NCBI GenBank assembly: GCA_934463455.1
Contig: CAKSJU010000116.1
Coordinates: forward strand, 1-5,879
Length of the DNA stretch: 5,879 nucleotides
Reading direction: 5' to 3'
Source: an uncultured Clostridia bacterium
GTDB taxonomy: Bacteria > Bacillota > Clostridia > UBA1381
Shown here: piece after piece, positions 1 to 5,095 of the stretch
Layout: each line of letters starts with the position of its first letter
Numbering within the stretch: position 1 is the stretch's first letter
The notes under the pieces: generated by a model
The model's input: only the letters and a program-made list of their open reading frames with translations
Database searches by the model: none
Told to the model about the DNA's origin: nothing
Program-made: the position numbers and the translations under genes

Positions 1-482
1 GTATAAAGCTTTGGGGAGTCGGGATGAATAATAAAAACATTATTTTTTTTACGCTTAACGGTGCCGGCAATTGAAGTATTGGCATGTTCCAAAATCTTTA
101 CAACATGTCCTTCGGGTTTTTGGCTTATATCGTCTTTTTTGTCGATTTGAGCCAAAACCAGGTCTTTATCCAAAGCGTTGTTTAAGCGGTCGCCGCTGAT
201 ATAAAGGTCGCACGCGCCCTCTTCTTCGGGAATTAAAAATGCGAAAAAGCCGTGCGCACTGCACGAAATTCTGCCCACAACGGTTTTTGCGTTTGTGTTC
301 GGCTCATATCTTTTACGTTTGGTTTTGAATATTTTTACCTCATCGCAAAGCTCGGAAAGTATTTTGTCAAGCTGCGGAATATCATCCTGCGGAACACCGA
401 GGACCGCTGCCAGCTCTTCCGATTTTAACGGTATATATTCCTTGCTTTTTATATATGATAAGACTTTTTCTTTTCTATCCAT
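1..482 (-). CDS. rnr: Ribonuclease R, N-terminal part (truncated by window edge)
   Basis: The minus strand reads open from an ATG at 482-480 to the window edge, giving 160 codons of a protein that normally has about 700 or more residues. The translation begins MDRKEKVLSYIKSKEY. Residues 1-60 fit the RNase R winged-helix domain (PLKSEELAAVLGV). Residues 67-111 fit the first cold-shock RNA-binding domain (VVGRISCSAHGFFAF, then DLYISGDRLNNALDKDLVL). Residues 124-141 carry the linker signature EGHVVKILEHANTSIAGT, which in this family leads into the second cold-shock domain. The catalytic RNB domain lies outside the window. A good Shine-Dalgarno sequence (AAAGGAG on the minus strand, 492-498) sits 9 bases before the start. 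RNase R is a processive 3'-5' exonuclease that degrades structured RNA and works with SmpB/tmRNA; in many clostridia it sits in a secG-rnr-smpB cluster, which cannot be checked here. The family call is secure from these motifs. Confidence 0.93.
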   Translation of the reverse strand, partial: MDRKEKVLSYIKSKEYIPLKSEELAAVLGVPQDDIPQLDKILSELCDEVKIFKTKRKRYEPNTNAKTVVGRISCSAHGFFAFLIPEEEGACDLYISGDRLNNALDKDLVLAQIDKKDDISQKPEGHVVKILEHANTSIAGTVKRKKNNVFIIHPDSPKLY

Positions 483-513
483 TTTTTGCTGCTCCTTTAA
501 TTCTTCTTTATAT

Positions 514-542
514 ATTTTATATCATTTCCGCTTTTTCGGCAA
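514..542 (-). promoter_or_regulatory. Candidate sigma-A promoter for rnr
   Basis: On the minus strand a -35-like TTGCCG (542-537) is separated by 17 bases from a -10-like TAAAAT (519-514), which overlaps an alternative TATAAA two bases upstream. Transcription would start near 507, giving a leader of about 25 bases that holds the rnr ribosome binding site. The -35 box matches consensus only in TTG plus one further position, and the region is A+T-rich, so the assignment is moderate. Confidence 0.5.
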
Positions 543-590
543 GATAAAATTAAAAATTTATTTTTTCTTGGCGAAATCAACAAAATAATC

Positions 591-619
591 TTGACTTTTT
601 TTGCTTTCAGCGTTATAAT
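591..619 (+). promoter_or_regulatory. Strong sigma-A promoter for secDF
   Basis: TTGACT (591-596) lies 17 bases upstream of a perfect TATAAT (614-619). This is one mismatch from the full vegetative promoter consensus with ideal spacing. The expected start is near 626, giving a leader of roughly 39 bases before the secD ATG at 665. It is the best promoter in the window and points away from rnr. Confidence 0.87.
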
Positions 620-625
620 TATAAC
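612..625. repeat. Perfect 14-bp palindrome over the secDF -10 box
   Basis: GTTATAATTATAAC equals its own reverse complement. It contains TATAAT on the plus strand (614-619) and a second TATAAT on the minus strand (623-618). It could be an operator or a symmetric -10 element able to start transcription both ways. The minus-strand copy has no clear -35 at 17 bases (CTAAAA). A+T-rich palindromes also arise by chance. Confidence 0.5.
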
Positions 626-664
626 ATGTGCTCTATTAAATTTTAGAAAGGATTGAATAATCAA

Positions 665-1939
665 ATGAAGAAAAAGAGTATTGCTGTTCTTGTTCTCATG
701 CTGGTTGTTGCCATATTGCTGAATCTTTTATTCCTCGGCGGATTTAAAAAACTCGGCGTTACCAATTACGGCGGCATGCTGGACGAGGCAAAAGGTATCA
801 GAAAGGGTATTGACCTTGCCGGAGGATCGGTTATCACATTCCAGGCACAGGCCGATAATCCGACAGAGGAACAAATGGATATTGTTGAGTCTATTTTTAC
901 AGCTCGTCTTAACAATGCCGGTTACACAGAGGCGAGAATAAGCAGAGACGACAACGGTCAGATAACCGTTGAAATTCCGTCAGTATTCGAAACTGATGAA
1001 GCTGCTGCGCTTTTGGGCTCTACGGCAAAGCTTACGTTTGTTGACGCGGACGGAAATGTAGTATTGGACGGAGCAACCGACATTAAAACTGCGGATGCGG
1101 AATACGGTCCGGTATCTCAAAACGGAAATTCCGAGCATTATGTAAAGCTTACGCTTAAGAGCGAGGCTATTTCAAAATTTGCCGAAGCTACAAAAAATGC
1201 AGCGACAAGAACTTCCGACAACAAAAACTATATCGCGATTATGATGGATGAAAATGTGATTTCAGCACCGAGAGTAAGCGAAGAAATCAATTCGGAAACA
1301 TGTATCATTTCGGGAAGCTTTGAAACAGCCGAACAGGCTGCAACGCTTGCTAACCAAATCAAATCGGGTGCGCTTCCGTTTGACTTAACTACGGTATCGC
1401 AAAACACAATAGGCCCCGAATTGGGAGAAAAAGCACTGCCGACAAGCCTTTTGGCAGCGCTCATCGGTATATTGATTGTAATGGTATTTATGATCTTCTT
1501 CTACAGAATACCGGGTCTTGTTGCGGATTTGGCACTTGCGTTTTATATAGGAATAATCGCAATGGTACTCGGATTGGCAAGAGTAAACTTAAGCCTTTCG
1601 GGTATTGCGGGTATTGTTCTATCAATCGGTATGGCGGTTGACGCAAACGTAATTATATTTGAGCGAATGAAAGAAGAAATGAAGCTCGGAAAAACAATTA
1701 AAGCATCGGTTGAAGCAGGCTTTAAAAAGGCTTTCGGAGCAATATTCGATTCGAATATTACAACAATAATCACCTGCGTTGTGCTTTATCTTTCGGGAAT
1801 AGGTACAATCAGAGGTTTTGCGGTAACGCTTGCTCTCGGTGTTATTGTAAGTATGTTTACTGCGATTACAATAACCAAATTCTTGCTGAAGCAGCTTGTT
1901 AATCTTAATATCAAAAACCGCAAGCTGTTCATGAAATAG
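665..1939 (+). CDS. secD: Protein translocase subunit SecD
   Basis: SecD is a 424-residue inner-membrane protein that with SecF forms the proton-driven motor helping SecYEG/SecA pull proteins across the membrane. Residues 5-25 form the first membrane helix. GIDLAGGSVITFQ (48-60) is the conserved post-helix motif. Residues about 60-240 form the external P1 region. The C-terminal membrane domain runs from about 258 to 412, with five further helices and the signature GMAVDANVIIFERMKEE (322-338), which holds the conserved Asp of the proton path, then FDSNITTIIT (361-370). The frame stays open to a TTG at 653, but that codon directly abuts the AGAAAGGA ribosome binding site (645-652), so ATG 665, with 12 bases of spacing, is the better start. 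The length is normal for clostridial SecD. The stop codon overlaps the secF ribosome binding site, indicating an operon. Identification is very firm. Confidence 0.97.
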   Translation: MKKKSIAVLVLMLVVAILLNLLFLGGFKKLGVTNYGGMLDEAKGIRKGIDLAGGSVITFQAQADNPTEEQMDIVESIFTARLNNAGYTEARISRDDNGQITVEIPSVFETDEAAALLGSTAKLTFVDADGNVVLDGATDIKTADAEYGPVSQNGNSEHYVKLTLKSEAISKFAEATKNAATRTSDNKNYIAIMMDENVISAPRVSEEINSETCIISGSFETAEQAATLANQIKSGALPFDLTTVSQNTIGPELGEKALPTSLLAALIGILIVMVFMIFFYRIPGLVADLALAFYIGIIAMVLGLARVNLSLSGIAGIVLSIGMAVDANVIIFERMKEEMKLGKTIKASVEAGFKKAFGAIFDSNITTIITCVVLYLSGIGTIRGFAVTLALGVIVSMFTAITITKFLLKQLVNLNIKNRKLFMK

Positions 1940-1943
1940 GAGG
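1938..1943 (+). promoter_or_regulatory. Consensus ribosome binding site of secF, overlapping the secD stop
   Basis: AGGAGG shares its first two bases with the secD TAG stop (1937-1939) and stands 10 bases before the secF ATG at 1954. The overlap suggests that secF translation is coupled to termination on secD, which would help keep the two subunits balanced. Confidence 0.85.
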
Positions 1944-1953
1944 TATAAGTAGA

Positions 1954-2859
1954 ATGAAATCGATTAATGTAACAAACAATAAGATTAAATATCTGCTTCT
2001 TCCGATTATTATTGTAATAGCAGGTATTGTTATGTATTTTGTACAGGGCTTTAACTTTGATATTGAGTTTATGGGCGGTATCAAAATGCAGGTGAATATG
2101 GGACAAACCTTTAATAATGAAGAGGTTTCGAAGTACTTGGAAGAAAAAACAGGCGTTACGCCTATCATTGTACAGACTGTAGGCGACGGTACACAGGCAT
2201 CAATCAAAACTCAGCCTATCGAAGAATCAAAGAAAACCGAAATTTATTCGGCTTTGAAAGAAAAATACGGCTTGCAGGAAGAAGAGCCGATGTCAGTTAC
2301 GAGTGCATCGGCAAGCTTTGGTAATCAAGTTCAGAAAAAAGCTTTGATTTATACCATTATTGCGTTGATTTGTATTCTTGCATATATCGCATTCAGATTT
2401 GAGTGGCGTTCGGCTATTTCGGCAATTATTGCGCTTGCTATAAACCTGGCTGTTATGATGGCTGTTTATACAATTTCGTATACTCCGCTTAATACAACCT
2501 TTATTGCGGCTATGCTGACGGTTATCGGATATTCGATTAATAATACAATTGTTGTATTTGACAGAATTCGTGAGAATATGAAAGGATACAATCCGAAAAA
2601 AGGCGACACCGTATCGGATATTACAAACAGAAGTATCAACGAAAGTATGGGAAGAACAATAAATACAACCATTACAACCCTGATAACAATTGTAGTTCTT
2701 TATATCATGGGTGTTCCGTCAATTAAGGAATTTGCATTCCCGCTTATCATAGGAGTTTTGGCAGGAGCGTACAGCTCAATCTTTATTGCAAGTCCTATTT
2801 GGGCTGCATGGAAAGAAAGCGACGAAGAAGCTAAAAAACAAGCGAAGAATATAAAATAA
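1954..2859 (+). CDS. secF: Protein translocase subunit SecF
   Basis: SecF is the 301-residue partner of SecD in the membrane-embedded export motor. Residues 11-31 form the first membrane helix, followed by FNFDIEFMGG (33-42), the SecF form of the G-x-DF-x-GG motif. Residues about 43-125 form the small external domain. Membrane helices occupy roughly 128-285. The signature GYSINNTIVVFDRIREN (192-208) carries the Asp-Arg pair of the proton-coupling region; the usual SIND is SINN here, a conservative change. SMGRTINTTITTLITIVVLY (231-250) is the next conserved block. A short charged tail ends the protein. The start is set by AGGAGG 10 bases upstream, and the gap to secD is 14 bases. The A-rich tail and the hairpins that follow suggest the operon ends here. 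Confidence 0.97.
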   Translation: MKSINVTNNKIKYLLLPIIIVIAGIVMYFVQGFNFDIEFMGGIKMQVNMGQTFNNEEVSKYLEEKTGVTPIIVQTVGDGTQASIKTQPIEESKKTEIYSALKEKYGLQEEEPMSVTSASASFGNQVQKKALIYTIIALICILAYIAFRFEWRSAISAIIALAINLAVMMAVYTISYTPLNTTFIAAMLTVIGYSINNTIVVFDRIRENMKGYNPKKGDTVSDITNRSINESMGRTINTTITTLITIVVLYIMGVPSIKEFAFPLIIGVLAGAYSSIFIASPIWAAWKESDEEAKKQAKNIK

Positions 2860-2865
2860 ATCAAA

Positions 2866-2887
2866 AAAGACAGCTTCGGCGTTCTTT
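2866..2887 (+). repeat. Imperfect hairpin with a C(UUCG)G loop after secF
   Basis: The arms AAAGACAGC (2866-2874) and GCGTTCTTT (2879-2887) pair at seven of nine positions around TTCG. The closing C-G pair gives the extra-stable cUUCGg tetraloop. Two internal mismatches weaken the stem, and no T-run follows on the plus strand. It may protect the secF 3' end or be a degenerate terminator. Confidence 0.35.
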
Positions 2888-2893
2888 GATAAA

Positions 2894-2915
2894 ACAGTAA
2901 TTTATAATAAACTGT
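2894..2915. repeat. Short inverted repeat ACAGT/ACTGT
   Basis: ACAGT (2894-2898) and ACTGT (2911-2915) are perfect inverse copies separated by 12 A+T bases. With only five pairs it is weak on its own, and it is listed because it sits in a run of four inverted repeats. Confidence 0.25.
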
Positions 2916-2930
2916 CATATGGAATTTTAA

Positions 2931-2970
2931 GAAATACGCATATCACTTTTTAATGTGGTATGCGTATTTC
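2931..2970 (+). terminator. Long hairpin, probable secDF terminator
   Basis: GAAATACGCATATCAC (2931-2946) pairs with GTGGTATGCGTATTTC (2955-2970) over 16 positions around an 8-base loop (TTTTTAAT). All pairs are Watson-Crick except one U-G wobble. The sequence after it is T-rich but interrupted (TGTAATTGTTTATCTTTTTG), not a clean T-run, so termination may be partial or the hairpin may mainly stabilise the upstream mRNA. Near-perfect symmetry would give a similar hairpin on the other strand. Confidence 0.7.
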
Positions 2971-2972
2971 TG

Positions 2973-2998
2973 TAATTGTTTATCTTTTTGAACAATTA
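2973..2998. repeat. Second inverted repeat next to the terminator hairpin
   Basis: TAATTGTT (2973-2980) and AACAATTA (2991-2998) are perfect 8-base inverse copies around TATCTTTTTG. It follows the long hairpin after only two bases. It could be an auxiliary terminator element or a protein-binding dyad. The stem is A+T-rich, so stability would be modest. Confidence 0.4.
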
Positions 2999-3086
2999 TC
3001 ATCATATCTGAATATTTAAATCTCGAAAAACCTTATTATCTGCATTTTATTTTGTTGTGCATAATGGAGAATTTATATAAATGATA

Positions 3087-3115
3087 TTGCTTTTATTCGG
3101 GATTTGGAATATAAT
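3087..3115 (+). promoter_or_regulatory. Promoter of the restriction-modification operon
   Basis: TTGCTT (3087-3092) lies 17 bases before a perfect TATAAT (3110-3115). Transcription should start near 3122, leaving a leader of only about 24 bases that still includes the ribosome binding site of the methylase. Weaker candidates (TTGTTG at 3052-3057 with TATATA at 3074-3079) are also present. This promoter lies downstream of the TTG at 3104 that would lengthen the methylase frame, which argues against that start. Confidence 0.72.
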
Positions 3116-3126
3116 ATATATCATAT
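3109..3126. promoter_or_regulatory. AT-rich dyad over the -10 box and start site, possible operator
   Basis: ATATAATATATATCATAT matches its reverse complement at 16 of 18 positions. It covers the -10 box of the operon and the predicted transcription start. A regulator bound here would block RNA polymerase, and the first gene of the operon carries a DNA-binding domain. The sequence is almost pure A+T, so chance symmetry is a real alternative. Confidence 0.3.
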
Positions 3127-3132
3127 GGAAAA

Positions 3133-3138
3133 GAGGTG
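3133..3138 (+). promoter_or_regulatory. Ribosome binding site that fixes the methylase start
   Basis: GAGGTG stands 7 bases before ATG 3146. The other in-frame starts (TTG 3104, ATG 3125) have no Shine-Dalgarno sequence and lie at or upstream of the predicted transcription start. ATG 3155 would be 16 bases away, which is too far. Confidence 0.8.
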
Positions 3139-3145
3139 TGCTTTG

Positions 3146-4216
3146 ATGGAAATTATGTCTGCAAGAGAAGCAGCTGATAAATGGGGAATATCACAAAGGC
3201 GAGTCGCTGTTCTTTGCTCAGAAAACAGAATAGCAAATGCAGAAATGATAGGAAATATGTGGGTAATGCCATCTAATACAAAAAAACCTATTGATGCCAG
3301 AAGTACAAGATATAACAATACAGATTCGAGCACTGTAAAACCTTTTTTGAAATGGGCGGGTGGCAAAGGACAGCTGCTGAATGAAATTGAAAAATATTAT
3401 CCGTTTGAGGAAGGCAGAATTACAAAATATGCCGAACCATTTGTGGGTGGTGGTGCAGTTTTGTTTGATATACTTAACAAATATGATTTGAAAGAACTTT
3501 ATATCAGTGATATTAATTTTGAACTCATCAATGCTTATCGCATTGTTCGTGATGATATTGATATTTTATGCGAAATGCTGTTATATTTGCAGAATAATTT
3601 TATTCCGTTAGATGTGGAGTCTCGAAAAAGGTATTATATAGAAAAACGTGAACGTTTTAATAATTTAAAGTTTGTTGAAGATGAACAAAGTAATATTGAG
3701 AAAGCGGCATTGATGATATTTTTAAACAAAACATGTTTTAACGGTCTGTTCAGAGTGAACAAAAAAGGGCTTTTTAATGTTCCTATGGGAAGATATAAAA
3801 ATCCTCTTATTTGCGATGAAGTTAACCTTAGAGCAGTATCCGAGAAATTGCAAAAAGTAACTATTGTGTGTGGTGATTATAGAAAATCGGCTGAATTTAT
3901 TGATAAAAATACTTTCGTCTATTTTGATCCGCCATACAGACCGATTACCGATACTGCGAGTTTTACTGCTTATACAGAAAATGTATTCGATGATGAGAAA
4001 CAAATTGAACTGGCAGAATTTGCAAAAAATATGGACAAAAAAGGGGCAAAAATTGTTGTTAGTAATTCCGATCCGAAAAATACAAACATGGATGACGATT
4101 TTTTTGATGAGTTGTATAGTTCACTTAATGTTAAAAGAGTGAAAGCAGCAAGAATGATTAATTGTAATAGTGAATTAAGAGGAAAACTAAGTGAATTACT
4201 TATTACAAATTATTAA
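3146..4216 (+). CDS. dpnM: DpnM/Dam-family adenine methylase with N-terminal HTH domain
   Basis: This 356-residue protein should methylate the adenine of GATC and protect the host from the endonuclease encoded next. Residues 5-42 form an excisionase/MerR-like helix-turn-helix unit (SAREAADKWGISQRRVAVLC, then a GNMWVMP wing), linked by a polar stretch (43-64) to a D12-class (alpha) methyltransferase. Its motifs are KPFLKWAGGKGQLL (65-78), EPFVGGGAVLFDI (97-109, AdoMet site), SDINFELINAYR (121-132), NKTCFNGLFRVN (194-205) with GLFNVPMGRYKNP (208-220), and the catalytic DPPY (261-264) followed by TASFTAY. The C-terminus RGKLSELLITNY matches the DpnM end. Pneumococcal DpnM is about 284 residues and lacks the HTH unit, so roughly 65 residues are extra. 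The HTH may regulate the operon or aid DNA binding; this is inference. GATC specificity is inferred from family and neighbour. Composition is more A+T-rich than secDF. Confidence 0.92.
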   Translation: MEIMSAREAADKWGISQRRVAVLCSENRIANAEMIGNMWVMPSNTKKPIDARSTRYNNTDSSTVKPFLKWAGGKGQLLNEIEKYYPFEEGRITKYAEPFVGGGAVLFDILNKYDLKELYISDINFELINAYRIVRDDIDILCEMLLYLQNNFIPLDVESRKRYYIEKRERFNNLKFVEDEQSNIEKAALMIFLNKTCFNGLFRVNKKGLFNVPMGRYKNPLICDEVNLRAVSEKLQKVTIVCGDYRKSAEFIDKNTFVYFDPPYRPITDTASFTAYTENVFDDEKQIELAEFAKNMDKKGAKIVVSNSDPKNTNMDDDFFDELYSSLNVKRVKAARMINCNSELRGKLSELLITNY

Positions 4217-4231
4217 GGAGTATGTTGGTTT

Positions 4232-5095
4232 ATGTTAAAAAGAAACTTTACAGAGTGGCTTTCGCATTTTCGCGACAGCATTGCAAATTATGATTACTAT
4301 GTTGACTTTGCGAAGGTGTATAAAAATATTGATAAAATAAAGGTTGAGCTTAATATTTTAAATTCTCTCATTGGCTCAAAGGATATTGAAGAAGATTTCG
4401 AAACTCTGTTGGGAAAATATCCTGAAATACTGAAGTGTATTCCATTGCTTTTGGCTGTAAGAACAAATGAGATTTATGCTATTGACGGAGATGGCGAGTT
4501 TATATACAAATTTGAAAAGTTTAATCAATCAATAGAGCAATATAAAATATTTATGCACAAAACCGGTTTATTCGATCTTATGGCTAATCATATTATAAAT
4601 AATTTGGTTGATTATGCAACGGGCGTTGAAACCGGTCTTGATTCCAATGGTCGTAAAAACCGCGGCGGACATCTTATGGAAAATTTAGTTGAAAGTTTTA
4701 TTTTAAAGGCGGGATTTACTAAAAATACTACATATTTTAAGGAAATGTATATTCACCAAATTACCGATAAATGGGGAATTGATTTGTCAGCAATTTCAAA
4801 TCAAGGAAAAATGGAAAAACGTTTTGATTTTGTTATAAAAACGGATAATATGATTTATGGTATAGAGACTAATTTTTACGGCAGCAATGGTTCAAAACTG
4901 AATGAAACAGCACGCAGTTACAAAACATTGGCATTAGAAACCGATACTATAGATGGTTTTACATTTGTATGGTTTACAGATGGAAAGGGTTGGACAAGCG
5001 CAAGACATAACCTTGAAGAAACATTTGATGTTATGGAGCACATTTATAATATAGAGGATATGGAGAATGGTATAATCCAAGAGGTTTTTAAGTGA
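4232..5095 (+). CDS. dpnB: Type II restriction endonuclease, DpnII/MboI family (GATC)
   Basis: A 287-residue nuclease, matching pneumococcal DpnII in length and in recognisable blocks along the whole protein: FTEWLSHF near the start, YYVDFAKVYKNIDKIKV (22-38), LNSLIGSKDIEEDF (43-56), TGVETGLDSNGRKNR (130-144), DLSAIS (184-189) and GSKLNETARSYKTLALET (220-237). KRFDFVI (196-202) followed by GIETNFY (210-216) looks like the metal-binding core of a PD-(D/E)XK-type site, with Asp199 and Glu212 as the likely acidic ligands and Asn214 where many relatives have Lys. Family members cut unmethylated GATC before the G. The ribosome binding site AAGGAG (4215-4220) overlaps the methylase stop and is 11 bases from ATG 4232, so methylase and nuclease are translated from one message, methylase first. 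Nothing suggests inactivation. Specificity is by homology. Confidence 0.95.
   Translation: MLKRNFTEWLSHFRDSIANYDYYVDFAKVYKNIDKIKVELNILNSLIGSKDIEEDFETLLGKYPEILKCIPLLLAVRTNEIYAIDGDGEFIYKFEKFNQSIEQYKIFMHKTGLFDLMANHIINNLVDYATGVETGLDSNGRKNRGGHLMENLVESFILKAGFTKNTTYFKEMYIHQITDKWGIDLSAISNQGKMEKRFDFVIKTDNMIYGIETNFYGSNGSKLNETARSYKTLALETDTIDGFTFVWFTDGKGWTSARHNLEETFDVMEHIYNIEDMENGIIQEVFK

Larger units (their letters stand above)
2860..3145. other. Non-coding spacer between secF and the restriction-modification operon
   Basis: No convincing reading frame lies here; the only overlapping minus-strand frame is the shadow of secF. The spacer holds four inverted repeats between 2866 and 2998, then an A+T-rich stretch (3000-3086), then the promoter, a dyad and the ribosome binding site of the downstream operon. 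No tRNA, insertion-sequence end or flanking direct repeat was seen. It contains no GATC site, so GATC methylation cannot directly mark this promoter. Confidence 0.7.

Noticed and set aside
295..588. Plus-strand open frame of 97 residues
   Set aside because: It lies opposite the clear rnr frame, has a Ser/Phe-rich unstructured translation and no ribosome binding site. It is a shadow of rnr and its upstream region.
1228..2207. Four minus-strand frames opposite secD and secF (66-106 residues)
   Set aside because: They are antisense shadows of conserved membrane-protein genes, overlap each other, and show no family features.
2466..2918. Minus-strand frames opposite the end of secF
   Set aside because: They are shadows of the secF membrane helices; the 72-residue frame reaching into the spacer has no recognisable domain or start signal.
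3104..3145. Longer methylase start at TTG 3104
   Set aside because: It would begin inside the promoter spacer, upstream of the predicted transcription start, and has no ribosome binding site. ATG 3146 has GAGGTG at 7 bases.
3864..4142. Plus-strand 92-residue frame inside the methylase gene
   Set aside because: It overlaps the conserved DPPY region of the methylase in another frame and shows no own signals.
4222..4234. ATG at 4222 as nuclease start
   Set aside because: It is closer to the AAGGAG but out of frame with the DpnII-like protein, whose conserved N-terminus begins at ATG 4232.
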